The notes: generated by a model from the sequence alone, not told the origin. 64,000 nucleotides of DNA from Stomoxys calcitrans (GCF_963082655.1 NC_081555.1:29125266-29189265); one strand, 5' to 3'. Shown: positions 37,001 through 45,872, numbered from the stretch's first letter. A program made the numbers and translations.

Positions 37001-40000
37001 GCTTGAAATTTTGCACAAATACTTCTTATTAGTGTAGGTCGGTTGGTATTGTAAATGGGCCATATCGGTCCATGTTTTGATATAGCTGCCATATAAACCG
37101 ATCCTTGGTCTTGACTTCTTGAGCCTCTAGAGTGCGCAATTCTTATCCGATTGGAATGAAATTTTGCACGTGTTTCGTTATGATATCCAACAACTGTGCC
37201 AAGTATAGTTCAAATCGGTCCATAACCTGATATAGCTGCCACATTAACCGATCTTGGGTCTTGATTCTTGAGCCTCTAGAGTGCGCAATTCTTATCCGAT
37301 TGGATTGAAATTTTGCACGACGTGTATTGTTATGATATCCAACAACTGTGCCAAGTATGGTTCAAATCGGTCCATAACCTGATATAGCTGCCATATAAAC
37401 CGATCTGGGATCTTGACTTCTTGTTTTTAAACTGCTTACTTAGTTCAAAGTAGCATCTGTTCGCCAGTATTATTCTTCGCTTAATCTCAAAACTGGCGTC
37501 ATTCATTTCGGTTACGGCGGTGCCGTGGTAGATAAAGTTACTGACTGTCTCAAAGTTGTGGTTCCCAACTTTCTCCATTTTCTTTATCTGCTTGGTGATG
37601 AAGACCAAAGTAGAAGTTATTGTGCAAAATTTCAGGGTTGCCCTATTGGGGCCCAAGAAGAAAAATTGGGAGATCGGTTTATATGGGAGCTACATATAGC
37701 AGACTATGAACCGATTCAGACTATATTTGACACGTAGGTTAAAGGTCATAGGAAAAGTCGTTATGCAAAATGTCAACCGAATCAGATAAGAACAACTTCC
37801 GTCAAATCGGATAAGAATTGCGTCCTCCAGAGGCTCAAGAAGTCAAATCTGGAGATCGGTTTATATGGTAGCTATATAAGGTTATGGACCAATTACCAAT
37901 TGACCATACATAGCACAGTTGTTGCAAGTTATAACAAAAAGCTTCGTGCAAAATTGCAGTCAAATCGGATAAGAATTGAGCCCTCTAGAGGCACAAGAAG
38001 TCAAGATCCAAGATCGGTTTATATGACTGCTATACAAAAACATAGACCGATATAGCCCATTTACAATCACAGCCGACCTGCATTAATAAGAAGTATTTGT
38101 AAAAAATTTTAAGCACCCAGCTTTACTCGTTCGAAAGTTAGCGTGCTTTCGACAGACAGACGGAAGGACAGGTTTTAGATCAACATTTCGATGAGTTACA
38201 AACGTTATGACGTAATTTGTATACCTCCATACTATGGTGGAGGGTATAAAAAGATATCGTACAAGGCCGCCTCTTAAGTCTCTTCTTGTGATTCTATAGA
38301 GGGAGTGAACGAGTCCTCTAGACTCCGCAGGGCCGAAAGGTTTTCGGATCCCTAAAGATTACAGAACAAGGACGACAACGCTTGAGCTTGTGCCTGTGAC
38401 GCAGACATCACAGTCATAGACGTAGGATCGATGTACGCTGATGATAACGATATCCCTCTAATAACAATACAGTGCCCAGTCACAGTCTGTGGTTGAGGAT
38501 ATAACAAATGAACGGAACCGGCGGTGAATTCGTTAAAACCTGCACGCCAACGGAAACGGATGACATGTGATGTTGCAAACGGCAGAACCACTTGCAATAC
38601 AACTTCTTAGGGCGATTTTTATACTCACCACCATAGGATGGGGTGGTCAGCGAATAAGTCTAGTTTGGCGAGAGTTGTGTAGGTGGGCTGGACCCCCTGA
38701 GGTCTGGTACCGAAAGCGGGTATCGATTTCGTACTCTACTCCAGCATCTCGTAAATATGCAAACACCACCCTATTGTTTAAGGGGTGGAGCGGCTCAAAG
38801 TCTTAAGATTTGGCCGCACATTTCGATATCCTATTCGTTTTTTACTCTCAATAAAAACCTTGAAGCATTTCCTATGCCATTGCCCGGCTTTTGCGGCTAA
38901 CAGACACCGTCATTTGTTTTCGGACACAATGCCAGACATGAAGCAACTGTAAGTAACACCGAATTCCTGACTTAGATTTTCTGTTTCGAGGTAACTTTAG
39001 CCGATTACTGACTAAGGTGTATGTCCATCGTGGCATGGGGCGGATTAATATCCGCACCCTCCGCAAACTAACCTAACCTACTCTCATATACCTTTCAATT
39101 GAGTTAAATTTTGACTACATATCCATTTGGCGGGCATGGAGGTGGGACGTAGGGAAGGGGACAATGCATCCCATTTATAAGGGAAATTTTATCAAATTTT
39201 TTTCTATCAGAAATTTTTTAAAATTTTATTTCTATAGGAAATTTTATCAAAATTTCATTTCTATAGGAAATTTTATCAATTTCTATAAAAAAAATTGACA
39301 AAATTTTAATTTATACGGGATATTTCATCAAAATTTCATTGCTGTGGGAAATTTTGTCAAAATTTCATTTCTAAAGGAAATTTATTCAAAATTTCATTTT
39401 TATAGGAAATTTTTCTAAAATTTCATTTCTATAGGAAATTTGATCAAAATTTCATTTTCTATAGGATATTTTGTCAACATTTCATTTTTATAAAAAAGAC
39501 CGTTAACAGTTTTCTTATATACTTACCGTATTGTCTCGTATTGTTTCTGGCTCCTCAACAACAAATTTATACCACAAGATCCAAGTGATGCAAGTAAATG
39601 CCAAAGAGGCGAATAAATGAACATGAATGCGAATCCTGGTGCAACGCAAGGATCTGATAACAATAAATGGTTTACATTTTTATGTAGGGATGTGATTAAT
39701 AAATCTGATGCCAGTGCTTACTTAAAACCCAAAAATATTATAAGGGAGAGAATTAATGCCACAGCGGACACTGCATAGCCTTTCACATACAATTCATTAA
39801 CAAATGTTCGAAACTGTTAAAAAAGAAACGTAGGACAGTAAGATAATAGAAATATCGAAAGTTGTAACAGTGAGAAATCTATATAAGTGATTATTCTACC
39901 TCCAAATCTTCATAGTCAATGCAATTTGTATAGTTGGACCACTCTTGTAAGCTCTCGGGATGATGATACCATGTGCCATTTTCTAGGCAACTAGAAAAAT

Positions 40001-41415
40001 GGGATATTAGATATGGGGACAGTTTGATTTGTATAGATGAAAAAAAATTAATATTGTATAGCAAAAACATTATCTATAAGAAAATTCTACGAACAAACCA
40101 TGGATCTTACATCAAACATTTTTCTGCACCTCTCGAATTGAAAAAATCTATTATTTCTAGCATTTGTTTTTCGGCAAAGATGGGCATATACATTTTCAAG
40201 TCGAAAGGCGCGGATTAGGATATTTCTTCGAACATTTTTTCTAAATTTTCTTAAAGCACAAATAGAGTCGAATCTTGTTTTGTTTCAATACTTTTCTTTG
40301 AAAATCATTCTTTAATAATTCTTTCAATTTCTTATACTTTATTCTAAAACTCTAAGGTGTTAAGTGTGGCCTTTACATTCCCCCCTCAAAAACCCATTTC
40401 AAAATTCCAAATTCCCGTCAGTCATTAATTTCAAAATATTTGTATGATGCCTCAAGATATTCTTACCTCCTAACACATTCGTTGAATTCCATTGTTTGCC
40501 TACACAATTATTTCGTCTAATGCTATACTTTCGACTAGGCTTAGTCTAGTACTTTCAAACCCCATACTTATACGAAATCCTTTCCACTTTCATTAAAGCC
40601 AATTAATATCCATTTTACGCAGATATTTACCTACTTAACACCCACTTTGATTGCGTTTGCCTCAAAGATAAGCCCCATTGCTGCTGCTCTAATCCTGCTC
40701 TACTTACGTTTTGTGGGCCAAAAATTTACTATTAAATCCCTCCACAAAGTCTGGACAATACTGACTGAGTACAGTGCCAGCTGGGGTGCGTGGCCAACAC
40801 AGGTAGCCATCAAAGCGCAAGGGACAGAATGCCACCTCCTCTGTTGGGGTGGAAGCTGTTGATGAGTATTGGCCGGTTGTTGACATGCCATTGGTTGTGA
40901 ATGCATCTTCCACGGCCTCCGTAAATGAAGTAATTGAATTAGGCGAAAGAGTGGCAGCACTTATGGTGGCGTACAACTCATTGCGTTCCTCTTCGGCAAT
41001 ATTGACATTTTCTAAATTAATTGAGCCCTGATTCAGAACAGCATCTTCTACATAGCGTGGTATGGAGGTGGGGAATTCTGTGGAAAAAAAAACAAAAGAA
41101 CATACAATTGAAAGACAAAACATTAGTACTCACACTAATGAGAAGTGATGAGCTTTTATGTTGCTCACAAAGCATATCTCTTTGAATCTTTTTTCAGAGT
41201 ATTTCGCTTCAGTAGTAATAATAAGGTCTAATTTTATCTAGAAATGTATTATCCTCTACTGAATATTTTTTCTTACCAGTACTTTGTGCCGATTGATTTC
41301 GAAACCATGATTCGTTTTTATACTTCACCATGCAATCCACAAATAGATGTGTTAGAAATTCCTTTAGATTGGCATCCCGTTTACTCCGACTAAGTTGATT
41401 TAGTAACAGCTCCAT
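33747..41415 (-). CDS. Family B (secretin-like) GPCR, calcitonin/DH31-receptor-like
   Basis: This is a seven-transmembrane neuropeptide receptor of the plasma membrane, expected to signal through Gs and cAMP like its family. The coding exons are 41277-41415, 40708-41077, 39900-39990, 39722-39813, 39527-39653, 35291-35392, 34953-35071, 34411-34484, 34139-34245 and 33747-34019. All junctions are GT-AG and in phase, giving 497 residues. The ectodomain has six cysteines (C28, C131, C140, C154, C171, C193) with FDG (135-137), CW (140-141), CLENGTW (171-177) and WSNYTNC (187-193). TM1 is about 211-230, TM2 240-262 (after RCTR), TM3 278-307 (FCEG at 295-298), TM4 320-338, TM5 355-375, TM6 400-420 and TM7 430-453, followed by FCFANHDV. 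C276 and C348 should form the conserved loop disulfide. The family is certain. DH31-R versus hector cannot be settled by eye, so no symbol is given. The start is tentative because no signal peptide is seen. Confidence 0.9.
34139..34245 (-). CDS. Receptor exon 9 (TM5 end, loop 3, TM6 start)
   Basis: The acceptor is TTCATCGCAG and the donor is GTAAGC. It encodes FLVNVLRVIVRKL, the loop 3 segment HPQSAQPAPLAI, then RKAVRATIIL. With exon 8 the TM5 length from VP to RKL is 25 residues, matching the family. An apparently longer open frame upstream is intronic. Confidence 0.92.
34411..34484 (-). CDS. Receptor exon 8 (extracellular loop 2 and TM5 start)
   Basis: The acceptor TTTTAACAG follows a long pyrimidine tract, and the donor is GTAAGT. 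It encodes C348-W349, the near-invariant loop-2 CW pair, then MKDSFLLWIFSVPVCVSLV. The exon is 74 bp (1 + 24 codons + 1). Confidence 0.92.
34690..34880. repeat. A/T-rich tandem duplication in intron 7
   Basis: A segment of T5, A-rich runs and AAAATTAATAAA occurs twice (about 34780-34825 and 34830-34875) within intron 7 of the receptor. It is low-complexity DNA. Confidence 0.7.
34953..35071 (-). CDS. Receptor exon 7 (TM4)
   Basis: The acceptor is TTCCACCAAAG and the donor is GTAAGT. It encodes residues 308-346: VFVKDTVVMRWFKIFSWLSP (intracellular loop 2 and start of TM4), LIFVTAYGVARYF, then HPEDNT. It ends with two bases of H347. Confidence 0.92.
35291..35392 (-). CDS. Receptor exon 6 (TM3)
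   Basis: The acceptor is TTGTCATAG and the donor is GTAAGT. It is exactly 34 codons (residues 274-307) with WC (C276), HYFMLVNYFWMFCEG and HLHLVLVV, the TM3 signature. A longer open frame overlaps it in another phase but has no family similarity; this frame is the real one. Confidence 0.92.
35393..35892. other. Start of the 4.1-kb receptor intron; no feature seen
   Basis: AT-rich intronic sequence between exon 6 and the first intronic repeat. No coding or repeat motif was recognised. Confidence 0.5.
35893..36058 (-). mobile_element. DINE-like repeat, 3'-end fragment
   Basis: In reverse orientation it shows the subfamily-1 3' end: GTGCTAAGTTCGG-CCGGGCTGAA hairpin, then TATATACCCTTCACCATGGATC. 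It lies beside the tail of an RTE-type retroelement in intron 5 of the receptor. Confidence 0.6.
36059..36123 (-). mobile_element. RTE-type retroelement 3' tail
   Basis: On the minus strand this continues the RTE fragment interrupted at 36361 and ends in AATTAAAGTAAAGTAAA-like short repeats, the kind of 3' terminus typical of RTE elements. The MITE at 36124-36360 separates it from the rest of the coding region. Confidence 0.5.
36124..36360. mobile_element. 237-bp mariner-type MITE with 32-bp TIRs
   Basis: Both ends carry the same inverted repeat, beginning TTGGGTTGCCCAAAAAG and continuing TAATTGCGGATTTTT, 32 bp without mismatch. TA is present on both sides (36122-36123 and 36361-36362), the mariner target duplication. 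The interior does not code. It is inserted in the minus-strand RTE fragment and so is younger than it. Confidence 0.93.
36361..36815 (-). pseudogene. RTE-type retrotransposon reverse transcriptase, C-terminal part
   Basis: Minus-strand translation gives TKTTLYKTLILPVLLYGSEA, ERKILRKIYGPV, IVTRIKIQRLCWLGHVVRM and GRPKARWKDQV, the hallmark end of the RT and C-terminal domain of RTE-like non-LTR elements. The frame is open here. At 36815 a DINE element interrupts it; the upstream RT segment resumes at about 37425. The MITE cuts the 3' end. It is a dead copy in the receptor intron. Confidence 0.85.
36816..37424 (+). mobile_element. DINE-like repeat inserted in the RTE element
   Basis: It starts TATACCCTCCACCATAAGATG, has the GTCCGTCCGTCTGTCTGTCG tract and about three internal repeat pieces, and ends near TCTTGACTTCTTG without the usual hairpin. 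The RTE coding sequence continues on both sides (ANRCYFELSKQF upstream and SRQTKTTLYK downstream), so the insertion point is clear. Confidence 0.75.
37425..37611 (-). pseudogene. RTE-type retrotransposon RT, middle part
   Basis: The minus strand reads MEKVGNHNFETVSNFIYHGT, then NDASFEIKRRIILANRCYFE and LSKQF, matching the RT thumb region of RTE-like elements. It is continuous in sense with 36361-36815 across the inserted DINE. It is truncated at about 37611 by another DINE. Confidence 0.75.
37612..38252 (-). mobile_element. DINE-like repeat, subfamily 1, inverted
   Basis: Its end at 38222-38250 is the reverse complement of the TATACCCTCCACCAT start, with the GACAGACAGACGGA tract at about 38152. 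Internal pieces carry the 'CGGTTTATATGG.AGCTATAT' core. The other end is truncated at the RTE remnant. Confidence 0.7.
38253..38620. other. Intronic sequence, no recognised feature
   Basis: Unassigned sequence between a DINE and a further repeat in receptor intron 5. The minus-strand frame at 38352-38597 has no known motif. Confidence 0.4.
38621..39170. repeat. Dispersed-repeat fragment interrupted by a short retroelement
   Basis: Pieces such as CATTTCGATATCCTATTCG and TTTTACTCTCAA..., continuing after the insertion as TACTCTCATATACCTTTCAA, resemble the repeat family at 41878-43065. The 228-bp element at 38851-39078 separates them. Confidence 0.5.
38851..39078 (+). mobile_element. Short non-LTR/SINE-like insertion with 8-bp target duplication
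   Basis: TACTCTCA occurs exactly at both borders (38843-38850 and 39079-39086). The inserted DNA ends CTAACCTAACC, the same tail as the SINE at 50535-50702. This is either a 5'-truncated LINE 3' end or a SINE. The insertion event is well supported; the family is not. Confidence 0.65.
39171..39492. repeat. 28-bp minisatellite
   Basis: About ten diverged tandem copies of a unit like TTTCTATAGGAAATTTTATC plus AAAATTTCA lie just upstream (plus strand) of receptor exon 5. The last copy lies about 35 bp from the exon's splice donor. Confidence 0.85.
39527..39653 (-). CDS. Receptor exon 5 (TM2)
   Basis: The acceptor is TTATCAG and the donor is GTAAGT. It encodes residues 231-273: SLRCTRIRIHVHLFASLAF, the intracellular loop 1/TM2 signature of family B receptors, then TWILWYKFVV and the start of extracellular loop 1. 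Confidence 0.92.
39722..39813 (-). CDS. Receptor exon 4 (TM1)
   Basis: The acceptor is TTTTTTAACAG and the donor is GTAAGC. It encodes residues 201-230: a short linker (FRTFVNELYVKGY) and a hydrophobic TM1 helix ending IIFLGF. It ends with two bases of K231. Confidence 0.9.
39900..39990 (-). CDS. Receptor exon 3 (end of hormone-binding domain)
   Basis: The acceptor is TTTTTCTAG and the donor is GTAGAA. It encodes CLENGTWYHH and later EWSNYTNC, the last two ectodomain cysteines, plus glycosylation sites at N174 and N189. It begins with the third base of T170, consistent with exon 2 ending in two bases of a codon. Confidence 0.9.
40708..41077 (-). CDS. Receptor exon 2 (expanded ectodomain)
   Basis: A long pyrimidine tract and CCACAG precede 41077, and the donor GTAAGT follows 40708. 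It encodes residues 47-169. About 80 residues rich in S, T, E and N come first, then the core hormone-receptor motifs FCPLRFDG, LCW, AG and YCPDF with three cysteines. The spacer places C28 and C131 103 residues apart, far more than in typical family B receptors. Confidence 0.88.
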
Positions 41416-41437
41416 GTTTTTGTTGTATTTATTTAAC
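41277..41437 (-). CDS. Receptor exon 1 (coding part 41277-41415)
   Basis: The acceptor is TTTATAG before 41437 and the donor is GTAAGA at 41271-41276. It encodes residues 1-46 from an ATG in good fly context (AAACATGG), including the first ectodomain cysteine (DC28) and an N-glycosylation site (N34). The 22 nt before the ATG are open in frame. Because an acceptor precedes them, an upstream exon could carry the true start and a signal peptide. I could not find that exon. Confidence 0.75.
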
Positions 41438-41877
41438 CTATAAAGAAACCAGACAAGCAAGCATTTGTTTTTAATACCAATTAGTTTGAAGGCAAAAAAA
41501 AAAAAAAATGAGCAAAACAAAATGAAGGAGGGAAAGTTAAATAACAAGAAGAAGATTTCAATCACAGGTTTAAAGTCGTATACATTAAAAATTAACTCAT
41601 ACGCACCAAATAACTATTAGACACGACCATGTACATTATTAGCCAATCCGCTACGCCACCAAGAAGGATTAGTTTCTCACGCCCCAGAATATTTTTCCCT
41701 TAGATACTAATAAGCAACATATGTAATAGCGATCGGTTAATGACAAGTCGAGCCGACATGATGCCCAAAGTTGAATGTATTATTTTCTTAGAGATCCAGT
41801 GGAAAATACGCATTTATAAGGCACAAGGCGAACTGGGCTCGCTCCGCTGCGCCTTCTTTAACTCTCTAATATCTTTT
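41438..41877. other. Upstream of the receptor coding exons
   Basis: It should contain intron and possibly promoter or an upstream 5' exon of the receptor. I see no TATA or initiator that I would commit to, and no signal-peptide exon. A 14-A run lies at about 41497. Confidence 0.4.
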
Positions 41878-43065
41878 TAAGGTGGGCACATTTCGCCCTG
41901 AATGCGGATATCGAATTCGAATTCGACTTGGACCCAAATTTTATTATCATATTCGTTTTCTGGTCTCCAATACCTTTCATTCGATACCCTTATTGTAGCC
42001 AACGGACCACTTTCGAATATGGGTGGCGTTTTTGGGTATAGGGGGAGGGTCAGTCTCCACCCGATCCACACAAAAAATTATATATCCTATATTTCCTGCC
42101 AGACAAACGTACACAATCTATTATAATTTTAAGCAAATCGGTTCAGCCAAGTATCATATAGTCATAATGGGTCTAATGACGTTTTTGAGGGGTGGCGTGA
42201 CCCCCTATACTTCGATCTGATTTTGTATGCCAGATTCGAAATTTACTCCCGAATACCTTTCATTTGAGTCCCATATTGAAATGAACGTCCAATATGTCTG
42301 TTTGGGGGAGTTTTGTTGTTGGGGCGGCTCGGTGGGTACTTAGACTCAAATTTAAATGCCACATTCGTGTTCTACTCTCCAATACCTTCCATTTGATACC
42401 TATATTGTCCCGATCGGTATACTTTTGATTTTCGGTTGTGATTTTGGCATGAGGGGCAGGGTCCGCCCCCCCCCCCCCCCCCCCCCCCCTTCCGATACGG
42501 AAAAATTATATAGCCTATGTTTCCTTCCTGACCGAAAATTTCGAGGAAATCGGTTATGCCGAGTTTCAATCTATACGGAACAAACAAGCCGAGTCCCATA
42601 TATGCGTGATTGACTAATGTGCCCATTTTGGGTGTTTTTGTAGGGGTGGGGTGACCCCCTAGACTTCGACATGAATGTGTATGCCAGATTCCCTTATACT
42701 TATCATTTGATACCTATATTGTCGTTATCGGTCCACTTCAGATTTTATGTGGTGTTTTTGGGGTAACGGTGGAGGAAACAGTCCCCTTCCGTTATCAATA
42801 AATTATTAAGGCTATTTCTAACTTCTGATCATATTCGTAATTTACTCTCGAATACTTCTCGTTTGAGTCCCATATTGTCCCGATCGGTCCACTTTTATTT
42901 TTGGGTAGCACTTTTGGTGTAAGGGGAGGGTCCGCCCCCTTCCGATATGAAGAAGTTATATAGCCTATGTTTCCTTCCAGACCGACCTACACAATCTGTG
43001 AAAATTTCAAGGTAATCGATTCAGCCGTTTTTGAGTCTATACGGAACAAACATACAAACAAACAC
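41878..43065 (+). repeat. Dispersed repeat with internal tandem pieces
   Basis: Four to five diverged pieces alternate 'ATTCG.TTTCTACTCTC.AATACCTTTCATT' with 'GGTCCACTTT...GGGTATAGGGGGAGGGTC.GCCCCC' and 'GGGGTGGCGTGACCCCCTA'. The end reads GTCTATACGGAACAAACA and CACAAATTGAATTTTGTAT. A run of 24 C lies at 42466-42489. The frames inside are not coding. It is a muscid-type dispersed repeat of unassigned class. Confidence 0.6.
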
Positions 43066-43079
43066 AAATTGAATTTTGT

Positions 43080-43560
43080 ATTTAAGAAGAAGATTATGGC
43101 AAAACAATGAACTGTACATTGCGCCACTACTGCGACTGCGATCAAATTTGCCGTTCGACAAAGACATTCTTCCCAATCCGGTTAAACCATGTCCGTCTGT
43201 CCAATGTTCGGCACTAAATAGACGGGCCGTAGGTTCCAAATGGGGCCTGAATCCGAGGATAGTCTATTGGCCTTACAACAGCAAAATTACACCAATGCCT
43301 ACTTACGTCACAGTAGTTTGGTGGACTGCAATGGAGAAAAAGTGCAACGTAAGTATAGTACAACAGGTTCAAAGAACATGTTGTCTTTGCATAAGGGAGC
43401 GATAAGGACCACGTCCACTATGGCACTGCAGCCTATTCTAGATATACGACTTATTGACATTCAGATTAGGAGTGAGGCATCCACTGCGGCTATGAGACTT
43501 AAGGCGTTGGGAGAATGGATAGATGTAATCAAGGCGGCGCACAGTGGATAAAATCGAAAA
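43080..43560 (+). pseudogene. R1-like LINE fragment, end of reverse transcriptase
   Basis: Readable pieces in shifting frames include NRRAVGSKWGLNPRIVYWPY, VVWWTAMEKKCNVSIVQQVQ, QRTCCLCI, then RTTSTMALQPILDIRLIDIQ. They match the RT C-terminal region of LINEs that carry an RNase H domain. At least two frameshifts are present. Related fragments lie at 45910, 53150 and 60062. Confidence 0.7.
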
Positions 43561-44003
43561 AAACTAGAAAAATTATGCCGTTTGAGATCGGGAAGAGATA
43601 ACTCTTTGAAATTTGAAAGGTTAGAGTTGAGATATTAGTGAGATTGCGTTCAAAATTTCAAAGCCCTAGGTGGTTCGGGCGCCTTTTGGCAAACCCCTAA
43701 AGTTGGTCACCGAAAAATTGTTGGTATTCCGAAAAATTGTTGGGGCTGCAAACCTTCATTTGTGGTCCGATTTTCAAAATTCTTTTTTTGCTGGATAGTG
43801 CTCAAAAAAGTACAATATCTCCACTGGTTTCGAGGATATACGTGTTTCTATTTGAATTTGTTGAAATTTTGACCGAGATCGGCTTCGTGTTTTGCAATTT
43901 GCGAAGACATTTGTGGTATTTGCACACGATCTCGTCAACTCCTCAGCTCTAACCACCTCAAATTTTAAAGAGATATTTCTATCTGTTCTCAAATGGCATA
44001 TTT
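43561..44003. other. Unassigned sequence
   Basis: Non-coding sequence between a LINE fragment and a DINE. It has short AT-rich motifs and no clear ends of a mobile element. Confidence 0.4.
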
Positions 44004-45872
44004 TTATACCCTCTACCATGATGGGGGTATACTAATTTCGTCATTCTGTTTGTAACTACTCGAAATATTTGTCTGAGACCCCATAAAGTATATATATTCT
44101 TGATCGTCGTGACATTTTATGTCGATCTAGCCATGGCCGTCCGTCTGTCCATCCGTCCGTCCGTCCGTCTGTCTGTCGAAAGCACGCTAACTTCCGAAGG
44201 AGTAAAGCTAGCCGCTTGAAATTTTGCACAAATACTTCTTATTAGTGTAGGTCGGTTGGTATTGTAAATGGGCCATATCGGTCCATGTTTTGATATAGCT
44301 GCCATTTAAACCGATCTTGGGTCTTGACTTCTTGAGCCTCTAGAGTGCGCAATTCTTATCCGATTGAAATGAAATTTTGCACGACGTGTTTTGTTATGAT
44401 ATCCAACAACTGTGCTAAGTATGGTTCAAATCGGTTCATAACCTGATATAGCTGCCATATAAACCGATCTTGGGTCTTGACTTCTTGAGCCTCTAGCGTG
44501 CGCAATTCTTATCCGATCAGAATGAAATTTTGCATGACGTGTTTTGTTATGATATCCAACAACTGTGCCAAGTATGGTTCAAATCGGTCCATAACCTGAT
44601 ATAGCTGCCATATAAACCGATCTTGGGTTTTGACTTCTTGAGCGTCTAGAGTGCGCAATTCTTATCCGATTGAAATGAAATTTTGCACGACGTGTTTTGT
44701 TATTATATCCAACAACTGTGCCAAGTATGGTTGAAATCGGTCCATAACCTGATATAGCTGCCATATAAACCGATCTGGGGTCTTGACTTCTTGAGCCTCT
44801 AGAGGGCGCAATTCTTATCCGAATGGAATGGAATTTCGCACGACGTGTTTTGTTATGATACCCAACAACTGTGCCAAGTATGGTTTAAATCGGTCCATAA
44901 CCTGATATAGCTGCCATATAAACCGATCTTGGGTCTTGACTTCTTGAGCCTCTAGAGGGCACAATTCTTATCCGATTTGAATGAATTTTTGCACGAAGTA
45001 TTTCGTTATGATATCCAACAACTATGCCAAGTATGGTTCAAATCGGTCCATAACCTGATATAGCTGTCATATAAACAGATCTGGGGATTTGACTTCTTGA
45101 GCTTTTAGAGGGCGCAATTCCTATCCGATTTGGCTGAAATTTTGCATGACGTATTTTATTTTTACTTTCAACAACTGTGTCAAATAAGGTTCAAATCGGT
45201 TCATAACCTGATAGAGCTGCCATATAAACCGATCTGGGAACTTGACTTCTTGACCCCTAGAGGTCGCATTTATTATCCGATATGCCTGAAATTTTGTACG
45301 ATGGATCCTCTCATGACCATCAACAAACGTGTTTATTATGGTCTGAATCGGTCTATAGCCCGATACAGATCCCATATAAATCGTTCTCTCTATTTTACTT
45401 CGTGAGCCCCAATGGGCGCAATTCTTATACGAATTGGCTGAAATTTTACACAGGTCTCCAACATACAGGGTGGCTGATGAATATTGCTACAATGATGAAT
45501 ATTGCTACATTTTTTTTTCGGTGTATGGAATACATTTTTCTTTTATTCATGTTAAATTAAATTATTAAATTAATTATTAAATTATTATTAATTAAATTAA
45601 TTAATTAATTAATTAAATTAATTATTAAATTATTATTATTAAATAGAAAAAAAGTTATTACATTTTTTTTTGGTAGCGGCTTTCATCAGCCACCCTGTAT
45701 AATTTTATTGTGGTCCGAACCGGACCATATCTTGACATCGTCTTAATAGCAGAGCAACTCTTTTCTTATATCCTTTTTTGCCTAAGAAGAGATGCCGGGA
45801 AAAGAACTCGACAAATGCGATCCATGGTGGAGGGTATATAAGATTCGGCCCGGCCGAACTTAGAACGCTTTT
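44004..45872 (+). mobile_element. Long DINE-like repeat, subfamily 1, with 153-bp tandem subrepeats
   Basis: It starts TATACCCTCTACCATGATGG, with the GTCCGTCTGTCC... tract at 44139-44178. About seven tandem subrepeats follow: CATAACCTGATATAGCTGCC occurs at 44437, 44590, 44743, 44895 and 45049, a spacing of 152-154 bp. The end is GGTGGAGGGTATATAAG, the TTCGGCCCGGCCGAACTTAG hairpin and ACGCTTTTACTTG. A MITE is inserted at 45466-45697. No target duplication is seen, as expected for Helentron-like elements. Confidence 0.8.
45466..45697. mobile_element. 232-bp mariner-type MITE inside the DINE
   Basis: The ends are CAGGGTGGCTGATGAA and its exact reverse complement TTCATCAGCCACCCTG, extending imperfectly to about 25 bp. 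TA lies on both sides (45464-45465 and 45698-45699). The interior is an AT-rich stretch of TTAATTAA-type repeats. The TIR resembles that of the broken mariner ending at 57050. Confidence 0.88.
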
